Shown here piece after piece: positions 37,570-46,564 of a stretch of DNA of 64,000 nt. The translations under genes were made by a program, and so were the position numbers. Position 1 is the first letter of the stretch, and every line of letters begins with the position of its first letter. The stretch is from Micromonospora fulviviridis (GTDB lineage Bacteria; Actinomycetota; Actinomycetes; Mycobacteriales; Micromonosporaceae). The stretch lies in assembly GCF_014648395.1 (NCBI RefSeq), contig NZ_BMRA01000011.1:154921-218920 (forward strand). Direction: 5' to 3'. The notes below the pieces were generated by a model, which was not told where the DNA came from, searched no databases, and was given only the letters and a program-made list of their open reading frames with translations.

Positions 37570-37707
37570 TCAGGCCGACAGGCGGGTGCGGCCCTTGGCG
37601 CGACGGGTCGAGATGATGGCGCGGCCGGCACGGGTGCGCATGCGCAGCCGGAAGCCGTGGGTCTTCGCGCGCCGGCGGTTGTTCGGCTGGTAGGTGCGCT
37701 TGCTCAC
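37570..37707 (-). CDS. rpmH: Large ribosomal subunit protein bL34
   Basis: 45 residues from GTG 37707 (VSKRTYQPNNRRRAKTHGFR; then RMRTRAGRAIISTRRAKGRT), read directly from the sequence since it is very short. GGAGAG precedes the start. First gene of the leftward rpmH-rnpA-yidD-yidC-jag-rsmG-parA-parB series. Confidence 0.97.
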   Translation of the reverse strand: MSKRTYQPNNRRRAKTHGFRLRMRTRAGRAIISTRRAKGRTRLSA

Positions 37708-38283
37708 GTCAGGCTCTCCGTTGTCGTACGCCCCGCGCGGGGGATCGCCCGGGGTCGTGTGGTGGTCCAGGCCACCTCAGCGGTGGCCTCCGATCGGTGC
37801 TGCCCGGCGGTGCGGGGCCCCGGCGATGCGGGGAGGTGACCGCGGACAGCAAGCACCCATCACCCTAGCAGAGGGCGAGAGAGCAGCCGTTCCAGCCTAC
37901 GCAGGGCGGCAATGACCGTCAAACCTCACACCAGGGCCCCGACCAGCGCGGGAAGCGCGACCGAAGGGGCGGTTTTCACTGATGTTGACAAGGCCGTCCC
38001 GGTGTCGACGGTTGATGGCGCGGGGTCCGCGCTGTTAGCGTGCCCGATTGCGGTCAGCGTCGGGGGTCTGGGTTTGTCGCTGACCGGCAAGACCGGACAA
38101 GGTAGTGAATCGTTCGGCACGGTGAACCCGCTTCAGCGCCTCCGGGAACCAGGGGGCAGGTCCGACCCGCGTCCGGTGGGCGGCCACAATCGGTCGGTAC
38201 ACACAGGCTGTGGATAACTTGTGGATGACGACCGGTCAGCCGTCCGGGCGGGCGTGAGGAGAGGCGAGGGGGGTGGCACGACG
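37708..38283. other. rpmH-dnaA intergenic region
   Basis: 576 bases between divergent rpmH and dnaA, without a credible gene. Contains a candidate dnaA promoter, a 9-bp inverted repeat at 38051-38086 and DnaA boxes at 38209-38217 (TGTGGATAA) and 38220-38228 (TGTGGATGA, weaker). The latter lie just upstream of dnaA and suggest autoregulation. Confidence 0.7.
38012..38041 (+). promoter_or_regulatory. Candidate dnaA promoter
   Basis: TTGATG at 38012-38017 and TAGCGT at 38036-38041 with an 18-base spacer. Reasonable housekeeping-sigma match in a high-GC genome; not confirmed. Confidence 0.4.
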
Positions 38284-40110
38284 GTGACCGGATCGAACGA
38301 CCTTGCCGCGGTGTGGACGGCGACGACCGACGAGCTCGCCGACGAGATCATCTCCGCGCAGCAGCGGGCGTACCTCCGGCTGACCCGGCTGCGGGCGATC
38401 GTCGAGGACACCGCGCTGCTCTCCGTACCGGACGCGTTCACCCGGGACGTGATCGAGTCCCGCCTCCGCCCGGCCATCACCGAGGCGTTGAGCCGCCGGC
38501 TCGGCCGGCCCATCCAGGTCGCCGTCACCGTGCGCGTCGCCGAGGACCCGGGCGCCCGTCCGGCCGGCACCGTCTACCGCAGCGCCCCGGAGCCCTCCGC
38601 CGCGCCCGCGGACCTGCTCGCCGGCTTCGACCAGCCCGGCCCGGCGGACACCGCGCCCGGCTTCCCCGAGCTGGGCTTCCCGCCGGCCCGGCCGGAGGCC
38701 CCCACGTACGCCGACCCGCACCCGGAGCCGCCGGCCGAGGAGCCGGCCCCCCGGCAGCGCACCGCCGACGGCGCCCGCCCCCAGCTGATCCCGGCCAGCC
38801 GGGACGGGCAGGACACGCTCTTCAGCGCCGCCTTCGCCGAGCCGCTGCGCGCCGCACCCGAGCGCCGCGCCTTCGACGAGCGCCCCCGGGTCGAACCGCC
38901 CGCCCCCGACGCCGGCGGCTACGAGCCCCGCTACCGGGAGGCGCCCGGCCCGGCCGGCGCCCCGCCGCTGCGCGGCCTGCCCCGCGACGGCGCCACGGAC
39001 AGCGGCCCCGGCCGCGGCGCCCCCGACCACCGTCCCGGCGGCCAGGCCGACCGGCGGCTGCCCGGCGGGGCGGAGAGCGGCGGCAACCGGCTCAACCCGA
39101 AGTACATGTTCGAGACGTTCGTCATCGGCTCGTCCAACCGCTTCGCCCACGCGGCGAGCGTGGCCGTGGCCGAGTCGCCGGCGAAGGCGTACAACCCGCT
39201 GTTCATCTACGGCAGCTCCGGGCTGGGCAAGACCCACCTGCTGCACGCCATCGGGCACTACGCCACGACGCTGGGCAACGCCCGCTCGGTCCGGTACGTC
39301 TCGACCGAGGAGTTCACCAACGACTTCATCAACTCGCTGCGTGACGACAAGACCAGCGCGTTCCAGCGCCGCTACCGGGACGTGGACATCCTCCTGATCG
39401 ACGACATCCAGTTCCTGGAGAACCGGGAGCGGACCCAGGAGGAGTTCTTCCACACCTTCAACACCCTGCACAACGCCAACAAGCAGATCGTGATCACCTC
39501 CGACCGGTCCCCGCGGCAGCTCGCCACGCTGGAGGACCGGATGCGGACCCGGTTCGAGTGGGGGCTGCTGGCCGACATCCAGCCGCCGGACCTGGAGACC
39601 CGGATCGCGATCCTGCAGAAGAAGGCGGCCCAGGAGCGGATGTACGCCCCGCCGGACGTGCTGGAGTTCATCGCGTCCCGGGTGTCGAATTCGATCCGCG
39701 AGCTTGAGGGTGCGCTCATCCGGGTCACCGCGTTCGCCAGCCTGACCCGTTCGACGGTCGAGCTCTCGCTGGCCGAGGAGGTGCTGCGGGACTTCATGCC
39801 CGACGGCGCCGGGCCGGAGATCAACGCGGACCAGATCATGGTCTCCACCGCGGACTACTTCGGGGTGAGCCTCGAGGACCTGCGCGGCCACTCCCGCTCC
39901 CGGGTGCTGGTCAACGCCCGCCAGGTGGCCATGTACCTGTGCCGGGAGCTGACGGACCTGTCGCTGCCCCGGATCGGCCAGGCGTTCGGCGGCCGGGACC
40001 ACACCACCGTCATGCACGCCGACCGGAAGATCCGCCAGCAGATGGCGGAGCGGCGGTCGCTCTACAACCAGATCGCCGAGCTGACCAACCGGATCAAGCA
40101 GACCACCTGA
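38284..40110 (+). CDS. dnaA: Chromosomal replication initiator protein DnaA
   Basis: 608 residues from GTG 38284 (VTGSNDLAAVWTATTDELADEI), with a purine-rich GAGGGGGG upstream. Domain I is ~1-90. A long Pro/Ala/Arg-rich domain II spans ~90-270. The AAA+ domain III has Walker A GSSGLGKTHLLHAIG, Walker B ILLIDDIQFLE and sensor ITSDRSPRQL. Domain IV carries the box-recognition signature FGGRDHTTVMHADRKI. Opens oriC by binding the boxes downstream and probably represses itself via boxes at 38209-38228. Domain II is much longer than in E. coli, as in other actinomycetes. Confidence 0.97.
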   Translation: MTGSNDLAAVWTATTDELADEIISAQQRAYLRLTRLRAIVEDTALLSVPDAFTRDVIESRLRPAITEALSRRLGRPIQVAVTVRVAEDPGARPAGTVYRSAPEPSAAPADLLAGFDQPGPADTAPGFPELGFPPARPEAPTYADPHPEPPAEEPAPRQRTADGARPQLIPASRDGQDTLFSAAFAEPLRAAPERRAFDERPRVEPPAPDAGGYEPRYREAPGPAGAPPLRGLPRDGATDSGPGRGAPDHRPGGQADRRLPGGAESGGNRLNPKYMFETFVIGSSNRFAHAASVAVAESPAKAYNPLFIYGSSGLGKTHLLHAIGHYATTLGNARSVRYVSTEEFTNDFINSLRDDKTSAFQRRYRDVDILLIDDIQFLENRERTQEEFFHTFNTLHNANKQIVITSDRSPRQLATLEDRMRTRFEWGLLADIQPPDLETRIAILQKKAAQERMYAPPDVLEFIASRVSNSIRELEGALIRVTAFASLTRSTVELSLAEEVLRDFMPDGAGPEINADQIMVSTADYFGVSLEDLRGHSRSRVLVNARQVAMYLCRELTDLSLPRIGQAFGGRDHTTVMHADRKIRQQMAERRSLYNQIAELTNRIKQTT

Positions 40111-40131
40111 TCCGTACGCAAGGCGACGCGA

Positions 40132-40165
40132 CGCCCGGCCGGGCCCCACCGGCCGGGCTTTTTCG
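40132..40165 (+). terminator. Terminator after dnaA
   Basis: GCCCGGCCG / CGGCCGGGC hairpin followed by TTTTT, about 20 bases past the dnaA stop. Confidence 0.88.
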
Positions 40166-40199
40166 TGCCTGTGGAGACCCGGAGCTTGACCCTCGACCC

Positions 40200-40720
40200 G
40201 GTGGAGGGCCCACTATCGGGGTCGTGTTCGTCCACAGCTCGACCCGGTTGTCCACATCCCCTGTGACACAGGCGGTGGAAAACCACGCTCGGTTCCGACC
40301 CGGTTACCCACAGACTGTGGACAACTCCTGGGGACGATGCTGTGGACGCCTGGGGACGACGGGCGAGTTGTCCACCGACGACGGTCGACCTGTGGGCGAC
40401 CTGTTGAAGGTTCTGGGGATGACGACGGTCGACGCCGTCGGCGCTGTCCACAACACTGGGGAGAAACCCGGTGGATTAGCGGTGGACAACCGGTGGACAG
40501 CCGTGGAAAACCCGGCGGCCGGCGACGGCTGTGGACCCGGACACGGGTTGTACCCCTGGTTCTCCACAGGGAAACCACCGGTGGATAACCTGGCTGACCT
40601 GGGCGGACGCCGGTTCTCCACAGTTTGCACAGGTGCGATGAAGACGATGAGTTATCTCTTCTAAACAACAAAAACCAATCATCACCGTTGGACTTCCTGT
40701 GGATCGGGCCGGAGCACTGC
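40200..40720. other. oriC: Chromosomal origin of replication oriC
   Basis: Non-coding dnaA-dnaN spacer crowded with DnaA boxes on both strands. Among them are TTGTCCACA 40248, TTACCCACA 40304, TGTGGACAA 40316, TTGTCCACC 40368, CTGTCCACA 40444, GGTGGACAA 40481, TTCTCCACA 40560 and 40614, GGTGGATAA 40580 and TGTGGATCG 40698. An AT-rich tract at 40636-40690, striking in this high-GC genome, is the likely unwinding element. Position and box density match actinobacterial oriC. Confidence 0.95.
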
Positions 40721-40875
40721 CGTCGGCAGTCGCCCGGGCACCTGGATCCACGGGGTCGGGCGCACAGCCGATGCCCACGCGCCCTAAGGTGCGATGGGTA
40801 CCCGCACGGTCGGGCGGGACGGGTGGCAGCGGTCGGCATGAGAGAGTTGTCGCTGACGTCGACGCGGAGGCATTG

Positions 40876-42009
40876 ATGAAGTTCCGAGTGGAGCGCGACG
40901 CGCTCGCCGAGGCGGTCGCGTGGACCGCCAAGAGCCTGCCCAACCGACCCTCCGTACCGGTGCTGGCCGGGGTGATGCTCCGGGTCACCGACGGCAACCT
41001 CCAGGTTTCCGGCTTCGACTACGAGGTCTCCAGCCAGGTCACCGTCGAGGTGCAGGGTGACGCCGACGGCGCCGCCCTGGTCTCCGGCCGGCTGCTCGCC
41101 GAGATCACCAAGGCGCTCCCGGCCAAGCCGGTGGACATCGCCGCGGTCGGCGCGCACCTGGAACTGGTCTGCGGCAGTGCCCGGTTCACCCTGCCGACCA
41201 TGCCGGTCGAGGACTACCCCACCCTGCCCGAGATGCCGGAGAGCGCCGGCACCGTCGACGCGGCCGCGTTCGCCGCCGCCGTGGCCCAGGTGGCCGTGGC
41301 CGCCGGGCGCGACGAGACGCTGCCGATGATGACCGGTGTCCGGATCGAGCTGTCCGGCAGCACGCTGGCCATGCTCGCCACCGACCGCTACCGCCTGGCC
41401 CTGCGCGAGATGGAGTGGAACCCGGACGACCCGGAGATCAGCCTCAACGCGCTGGTGCCCGCCCGGACGCTGCACGACACCGCCAAGGCCCTCGGCCCGC
41501 TCGGCGGCCACGTCACCATGGCGCTGTCCCAGGGCGGCGCGGGCGAGGGCATGATCGGCTTCTCCGGCGGCACCCGCCGGACCACCAGCCGGCTGCTCGA
41601 CGGGGCCAACTACCCGCCGGTGCGCTCGCTCTTCCCAGCCAGCCACAACGCGGAGGCCCGGGTCCCGGTCGCCACGCTCATCGAGGTGGTCAAGCGGGTG
41701 GCGCTGGTCGCCGAGCGCACCACTCCGGTGCTGCTCAGCTTCAGCTCCGACGGCCTGGTGGTCGAGGCCGGCGGCACCGAGGAGGCCCGGGCCAGCGAGG
41801 CCATGGAGGCGACCTTCACGGGCGACCCGCTGACCATCGGCTTCAACCCGCAGTACCTGATCGACGGCCTGACCAACCTGGGCGCCCAGCACGCCCAGCT
41901 GGCGTTCGTCGACGCCTTCAAGCCCGCGGTGATTTCCCCGGCGGGCGAGGATGGCGAGGTCGTCCCGGGGTACCGGTACCTCATCATGCCGATCCGCGTG
42001 TCCCGCTGA
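40876..42009 (+). CDS. dnaN: DNA polymerase III beta sliding clamp
   Basis: 377 residues from ATG 40876 (MKFRVERDALAEAVAWTAKSL), GGAGG upstream. Three clamp subdomains; motifs NLQVSGFDYEVSSQV, MTGVRIELSGSTLAMLATDRYRLAL and the C-terminal YRYLIMPIRVSR that closes the clamp. Confers processivity on DNA polymerases. Confidence 0.97.
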   Translation: MKFRVERDALAEAVAWTAKSLPNRPSVPVLAGVMLRVTDGNLQVSGFDYEVSSQVTVEVQGDADGAALVSGRLLAEITKALPAKPVDIAAVGAHLELVCGSARFTLPTMPVEDYPTLPEMPESAGTVDAAAFAAAVAQVAVAAGRDETLPMMTGVRIELSGSTLAMLATDRYRLALREMEWNPDDPEISLNALVPARTLHDTAKALGPLGGHVTMALSQGGAGEGMIGFSGGTRRTTSRLLDGANYPPVRSLFPASHNAEARVPVATLIEVVKRVALVAERTTPVLLSFSSDGLVVEAGGTEEARASEAMEATFTGDPLTIGFNPQYLIDGLTNLGAQHAQLAFVDAFKPAVISPAGEDGEVVPGYRYLIMPIRVSR

Positions 42010-42049
42010 TCGACGGCAGCACCACCCAGACGTACGGAGGTAGGAGCAC

Positions 42050-42922
42050 ATGCAGCTCGGCCTGGTAGGACTCGGCCGGATGGGCGGCAACATGCGCGAG
42101 CGGTTGCGCGCCGCCGGTCACGAGGTGGTCGGCTACGACCGCAACGCGGAGCTGAGCGACGTCGCGAGCCTCACGGAACTGGCCGAGAAGCTGGAGTCGC
42201 CCCGGGCGGTCTGGGTGATGGTCCCGGCCGGCGTCACCGACGCCACCATCGACGAGCTCGCCGGCGTCCTCGGCGAGGGCGACATCATCATCGACGGGGG
42301 CAACTCCCGGTTCAGCGACGACGCCCCGCGCGCCGAGCGCCTCAACGAGCAGGGCATCGGCTACATCGACGTGGGCGTCTCCGGCGGCGTCTGGGGCAAG
42401 CAGAACGGGTACGCCCTGATGGTCGGCGGCGCCCAGGAGCACGTCGAGCGGCTCATGCCGATCTTCGAGGCGCTCAAGCCGGAGGGCGAGTTCGGCTTTG
42501 TGCACGCCGGCCCGGTCGGCGCCGGCCACTACGCCAAGATGGTGCACAACGGCATCGAGTACGGCCTGATGCACGCCTACGCCGAGGGCTACGAGCTGCT
42601 GGCCGCGTCCGAGCTGGTGACCAACGTGCCGGGCGTCTTCAAGTCCTGGCGCGAGGGCACCGTGGTCCGGTCCTGGCTGCTCGACCTGCTGGACCGGGCG
42701 CTGGACGAGGACCCGGAGCTGGCCGAGCTGAGCGGCTACACCGAGGACACCGGCGAGGGCCGGTGGACGGTCGACGAGGCGGTCCGGCTGGCCGTGCCGC
42801 TGAACGTCATCACCGCCTCGCTGTTCGCCCGGTTCGCCTCCCGGCAGGACGACTCGCCCGCCATGAAGGCCGTCGCCGCGCTGCGCCAGCAGTTCGGCGG
42901 CCACGCCGTCCACAAGCGCTGA
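42050..42922 (+). CDS. gnd: 6-phosphogluconate dehydrogenase (decarboxylating), short type
   Basis: 290 residues. N-terminal NAD(P) motif GLVGLGRMGGNM; IDGGNSRFSDD and DVGVSGGVWGKQNGYALMVGG; active-site AGHYAKMVHNGIEYGLMHAYAEGYELL. Oxidises 6-phosphogluconate to ribulose 5-phosphate. Length fits the ~300-residue class rather than the 470-residue class. Preceded by GGAGGTAGGAG. Between dnaN and recF, as in Streptomyces. Confidence 0.94.
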   Translation: MQLGLVGLGRMGGNMRERLRAAGHEVVGYDRNAELSDVASLTELAEKLESPRAVWVMVPAGVTDATIDELAGVLGEGDIIIDGGNSRFSDDAPRAERLNEQGIGYIDVGVSGGVWGKQNGYALMVGGAQEHVERLMPIFEALKPEGEFGFVHAGPVGAGHYAKMVHNGIEYGLMHAYAEGYELLAASELVTNVPGVFKSWREGTVVRSWLLDLLDRALDEDPELAELSGYTEDTGEGRWTVDEAVRLAVPLNVITASLFARFASRQDDSPAMKAVAALRQQFGGHAVHKR

Positions 42923-42938
42923 CCGGTATCCACAGCCT

Positions 42939-44072
42939 GTGTACGTCCGCCGGCTCGAACTGGTCGACTTCCGCTCGTACGAGCGGGTCGGCGTCGACCT
43001 GGAGCCGGGCCCGAACGTGCTGGTCGGCGCGAACGGCGTCGGCAAGACCAACCTGGTCGAGGCGTTGGGCTACGTGGCGACCCTGGACTCGCACCGGGTC
43101 GCCACGGACGCCCCGCTGGTCCGGATGGGCGCCACCTCGGCGGTGATCCGCTGCGCCGTGGTGCACGAGGGCCGGGAACTCCTGATCGAGCTGGAGATCG
43201 TCCCGGGCAAGGCCAACCGGGCCCGGCTGGGCCGCTCCCCGGCCCGCCGCGCCCGGGACGTGCTCGGCGCGCTGCGGCTGGTGCTCTTCGCCCCGGAGGA
43301 CCTGGAGCTGGTCCGCGGCGACCCGGCCGAGCGCCGCCGCTACCTGGACGACCTGCTGGTCACCCGCCAGCCCCGGTACGCCGGGGTGCGCGCCGACTAC
43401 GAGCGGGTGGTGAAGCAGCGCAACGCGCTGCTGCGGACGGCGTACCTGGCCCGGAAGACGGGCGGCACGCGGGGCGGGGACCTGTCCACCCTCGCGGTCT
43501 GGGACACCCACCTGGCGCACCACGGCGCGGAGCTGCTCGCCGGCCGGCTGGAGCTGGTCGCCGCGCTGACCCCGCACGTGGCCAAGGCGTACGACGCGGT
43601 GGCGGCGGGTCGGGGCGCGGCGGGGATCGCGTACCGGCCGTCGGTGGAGCTGCCCGAGGCGACCACGGACCGGGCGGCGCTGGTCGAGGCGCTCGGCGCC
43701 GCGCTGACCGCGAGCCGGTCGGCGGAGATCGAGCGGGGCACCACGCTGGTCGGCCCGCACCGCGACGACCTGGCGCTCACCCTCGGCCCGCTGCCCGCCA
43801 AGGGCTACGCCAGCCACGGCGAGTCCTGGTCGTACGCGCTGGCGCTGCGGCTGGCCGGGTACGACCTGCTGCGCGCCGACGGGATCGAGCCGGTGCTGGT
43901 GCTGGACGATGTCTTCGCGGAGCTGGACGCCGGCCGGCGGGAGCGGCTGGCCGAGCTGGTCGGCGGCGCGAGCCAGCTCCTGGTGACGTGCGCGGTGGAC
44001 GACGACGTGCCGGCGACCCTGCGGGGCACCCGGTACGCGGTGGGCGAGGGGACGGTACGCCGTGTCGGATGA
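42939..44072 (+). CDS. recF: DNA replication and repair protein RecF
   Basis: 377 residues from GTG 42939 (VYVRRLELVDFRSYERVGVDL). SMC-like ATPase with Walker A GANGVGKTNLVEAL and a C-terminal signature/Walker B (SHGESWSYALALRLAGYDLL, VLVLDDVFAELDAGRRERLAEL). Acts in loading RecA at gaps. Overlaps the DUF721 gene by 11 bases. A DnaA-box-like GTATCCACA lies just before the start. Confidence 0.95.
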   Translation: MYVRRLELVDFRSYERVGVDLEPGPNVLVGANGVGKTNLVEALGYVATLDSHRVATDAPLVRMGATSAVIRCAVVHEGRELLIELEIVPGKANRARLGRSPARRARDVLGALRLVLFAPEDLELVRGDPAERRRYLDDLLVTRQPRYAGVRADYERVVKQRNALLRTAYLARKTGGTRGGDLSTLAVWDTHLAHHGAELLAGRLELVAALTPHVAKAYDAVAAGRGAAGIAYRPSVELPEATTDRAALVEALGAALTASRSAEIERGTTLVGPHRDDLALTLGPLPAKGYASHGESWSYALALRLAGYDLLRADGIEPVLVLDDVFAELDAGRRERLAELVGGASQLLVTCAVDDDVPATLRGTRYAVGEGTVRRVG

Positions 44073-44676
44073 GGTGGAGCTCCCGCCCGCGCGGCTGGGG
44101 CCGGGACGCGGTGGGCGTACCCCTGAGGGGCCGGAGGCGAAGCCGGGCGGTGAGGCCGGCGCGGGCCTGCCGGAGGGGGCGGCCGGGCCGGAGCTGGCCC
44201 GGGCGGTGCTGGACGCCGCGAAGGCCCGCCGGCAGGCGGCCGCGAGCACCCGGCGGCGCAGCGCGGTCCAGGGCGACGGTGAGAAGCGGCTGCGCGGCTA
44301 CTCCGGCCCGGGGCCGGACCCGCGCGACCCGCAGCCGCTCGGCGCCGTGCTGGACAAGCTGGTGAAGGCCCGCGGCTGGCAGCAGCCGGCGGCCGAGGCG
44401 ACGGTCTTCGGCGCCTGGGAGCGGGTGGTCGGGCCGGAGGTGGCGCAGCACAGCCGCCCGGTGAAGCTGGAGAACGGCGAGCTGACCGTGGAGGCGCGTT
44501 CGACGGCCTGGGCCACCCAGCTGCGGCTGCTCGCCGGCTCGCTGCTCAAGCAGATCGCCAGCGAGGTGGGCCACAACGTGGTGCGCAAGCTGCACATCCA
44601 CGGCCCGGCCGCGCCGTCCTGGTCGCGCGGCCCGCGCCGGGTGCGCGGCCGCGGCCCCCGGGACACCTACGGCTGA
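44062..44676 (+). CDS. DUF721 (DciA-like) protein
   Basis: 204 residues, GTG start inside the recF end. The Gly/Pro-rich N-terminus is followed by LGAVLDKLVKARGWQQPAAEATVFGAWERVVGPEVAQHSRPVKLENGELTVEARSTAWATQLRLLAGSLLKQI, the DUF721 core. Members without a DnaC/DnaI loader use this domain to load the replicative helicase; Rv0004 is the mycobacterial equivalent. Confidence 0.92.
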   Translation: MSDEVELPPARLGPGRGGRTPEGPEAKPGGEAGAGLPEGAAGPELARAVLDAAKARRQAAASTRRRSAVQGDGEKRLRGYSGPGPDPRDPQPLGAVLDKLVKARGWQQPAAEATVFGAWERVVGPEVAQHSRPVKLENGELTVEARSTAWATQLRLLAGSLLKQIASEVGHNVVRKLHIHGPAAPSWSRGPRRVRGRGPRDTYG

Positions 44677-44679
44677 CCG

Positions 44680-44907
44680 TCACCGGTCGGTGCGGCGTGC
44701 CTCCCGCTGGGCGCGCTTGAGCTCCCGCTGCTCGCGGCTCCACTGCTTGCGCCGCTCCAGGTCCTGCTTCCACGCCTCGCGGGCCAGCCGCGAGCCGCCC
44801 TGCACCGCGCCCTGCACCTGGGAGGGGCCGGCGAGGTTGCGGAACACCCAGCCCATGAGGCGGCCGCCCTTGCCGGAAGCGTCGCCCACCTGCTCGTCGC
44901 CGCTCAT
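44680..44907 (-). CDS. Small charged protein of unknown function
   Basis: 75 residues from ATG 44907 (MSGDEQVGDASGKGGRLMGW). The second half is highly charged and helical (REAWKQDLERRKQWSREQRELKRAQREARRTDR), probably a coiled coil. GAGGGCGA precedes the start. It diverges from the MarR-type regulator; the two share a ~100-base spacer with paired operators. Not recognised beyond this. Confidence 0.6.
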   Translation of the reverse strand: MSGDEQVGDASGKGGRLMGWVFRNLAGPSQVQGAVQGGSRLAREAWKQDLERRKQWSREQRELKRAQREARRTDR

Positions 44908-44940
44908 CCGTTCGCCCTCTCCCTCACCGACCATGCATGA

Positions 44941-44967
44941 TTGGTACGCCAATAATTGGTACACCAA
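44941..44967. promoter_or_regulatory. Tandem operators of the MarR/OhrR regulator
   Basis: Two similar inverted repeats, TTGGTACGCCAA (44941-44952) and TTGGTACACCAA (44956-44967), with centres 15 bases apart, in an AT-rich patch. They lie between the divergent small gene and the regulator, so either or both may be controlled. Confidence 0.7.
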
Positions 44968-45005
44968 GCGTTGCTAGGATCGCAACGACGACGAGGAGGA
45001 CGAGG

Positions 45006-45500
45006 GTGGCCGACCAGCTCGAGGGCGATCCCCTGGCGCTGGAGCAGCAGGTGTGCTTCGCGCTCTCCGTGGCCGCACGCGGCGTCGTCGCGGTCTACCG
45101 GCCGCTGCTGGAGCCGATGGGGCTCACCCATCCGCAATATCTGGTCATGCTGGCGCTCTGGCAGTACGCGCCGCTGTCCGTGCGCGAGTTGAGCCGCCTG
45201 CTCCAGCTCGACCCGGGCACGCTGTCGCCGTTGCTCAAACGGCTCGAAGCCGCCGGCTACGTGCGGCGGGAGCGGGACGCGGCGGACGAGCGCAGCCTGG
45301 CCGTCTCGCTCACCGCCAGCGGACAGGCCCTCCGCGAGCAGGCCGAGCGGATCCCGCCGGCGATCGTGCAGCGGCTCGGGTTGCCGCTGGCGGACCTGCG
45401 GCACCTGCACACGGTGCTGACCGAGGTGATCGCGGCGGCCAACCGGGCCGCGACCGCCGAGCCCGGCGCCGCCGGGCAGCCCGGTCAGGCGTCGGCGTAG
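45006..45500 (+). CDS. MarR family regulator, OhrR-like
   Basis: 164 residues from GTG 45006 with GAGGAGGA upstream. The winged helix includes SVRELSRLLQLDPGTLSPLLKRLEAAGYVRRERDAADERSLAVSLT. The N-terminal LEQQVCFALSVAARGVVAVYRPLLEPMGLTHPQYLVMLALW has the single Cys typical of OhrR peroxide sensors. No ohr gene is visible next to it. Tail overlaps the converging gene at 45485 by 16 bases. Confidence 0.88.
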   Translation: MADQLEGDPLALEQQVCFALSVAARGVVAVYRPLLEPMGLTHPQYLVMLALWQYAPLSVRELSRLLQLDPGTLSPLLKRLEAAGYVRRERDAADERSLAVSLTASGQALREQAERIPPAIVQRLGLPLADLRHLHTVLTEVIAAANRAATAEPGAAGQPGQASA

Positions 45501-46039
45501 ACCGCGAAGCCACGCTCGGCGCAGCGTCGGTAGAAGGCGGCGAGCACGCTCAGCTCGGCGCAGGTGAAGTTCCACTGCGGCGGCTCGCCGCTCTCGTCGC
45601 GCAGCTTGTCCAGCCGGCTGTCGAGCCAGCGGAGCTGCTGCTCGGCCAGGCGCCCGTCGCCGAGCAGCGAGCGCAGCACCTCGCTCACCGACTCGAAGGT
45701 GACCGCCTCGCCGAACGGGCGGTGCCGGGCCACGAACTTCTCCACGCCGTCGGCGATCCAGGAGCAGCCGTCCGGGTCGATCACCGGGTCCTCGTCCTCG
45801 GCCGAGTTCTCCGTGGCGTAGAGCACATTCTCCAGCCCGAGGATGAGGTCGACCAGTTCGGTGTACGCGGTGGCCCGCACCGTGCCGGTCTTCGCGATCA
45901 GTTCGGCGAGCGCGGCGGTCGGTGCCGAGATGCGTGGCATGTCCACGATCTCGCCGAAGTCGACGAACTCGGCCGGCGCGACCGGATCGTAGAAGCGGCC
46001 GGTCCGCGGCCAGTGCACCGCGACGTTGTCCAGCCCCAT
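45485..46039 (-). CDS. Conserved-looking protein of unknown function
   Basis: 184 residues (MGLDNVAVHWPRTGRFYDPVAPAEF at the start). Acidic, no membrane segment or signal peptide. Contains VLYATENSAEDEDPVIDPDGCSWIADGVEKFVARHRPFGEAVTFESV and a C-terminal WNFTCAELSVLAAFYRRCAERGFAVYADA. No family recognised. Codon use matches its neighbours, so it is a real gene. Confidence 0.7.
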   Translation of the reverse strand: MGLDNVAVHWPRTGRFYDPVAPAEFVDFGEIVDMPRISAPTAALAELIAKTGTVRATAYTELVDLILGLENVLYATENSAEDEDPVIDPDGCSWIADGVEKFVARHRPFGEAVTFESVSEVLRSLLGDGRLAEQQLRWLDSRLDKLRDESGEPPQWNFTCAELSVLAAFYRRCAERGFAVYADA

Positions 46040-46564
46040 CTGGCGTCACCTCTCAGCAAGCACGTTGTCCGACCGGTCGGGTCGATCGTCCCGGTTCCGT
46101 CCGCGAAAGATCAAGACCACAGGCGGCGGCGCCGCAAAAGGTACGGCACGGCAGGTCCCGCCGCGACCCCCGGTCGGTCACCCGCCGGTACCGATCCGTG
46201 CCAGCCGCGCCCTCGATCAGGCCGTGGCGTGTAGGGGGAGTCGCGGACAGCGCCATTCGGCCCGCTACGGCATTCTCAGCCGCCCCGCAGGGGGTGCCGA
46301 GTGGCGGTTTGGTCGGCTGCGCAGAGTAAGATTGACGGCGAGACGAAAGACCCGACACGGAGCGGCGGACAGGGGCCCCAGGGCCCTTGATCATTGTCCC
46401 GGATCGGGTCGAGCCGATCGCGATCCGCGGGCAACCGCGGCGACCGGCGTACGCGATTCGTGACCTGGAGATCCGGGGACCGGTCGTGCGCGCCGACGTC
46501 GCGTCCTGTCCGCCGAACCCGCGCCCCGCGCCCTGGCGCGGCCGGCGCGAGAAAGTGGCCGAGG
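46040..46564. other. gyrB upstream region
   Basis: 525 bases between the divergent gene at 45485-46039 and gyrB. Open frames continue upstream of gyrB but lack protein-like character. Expected to hold the gyrB promoter; TAAGAT at 46327-46332 is a possible -10 without a well-spaced -35. Nothing else recognised. Confidence 0.5.
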
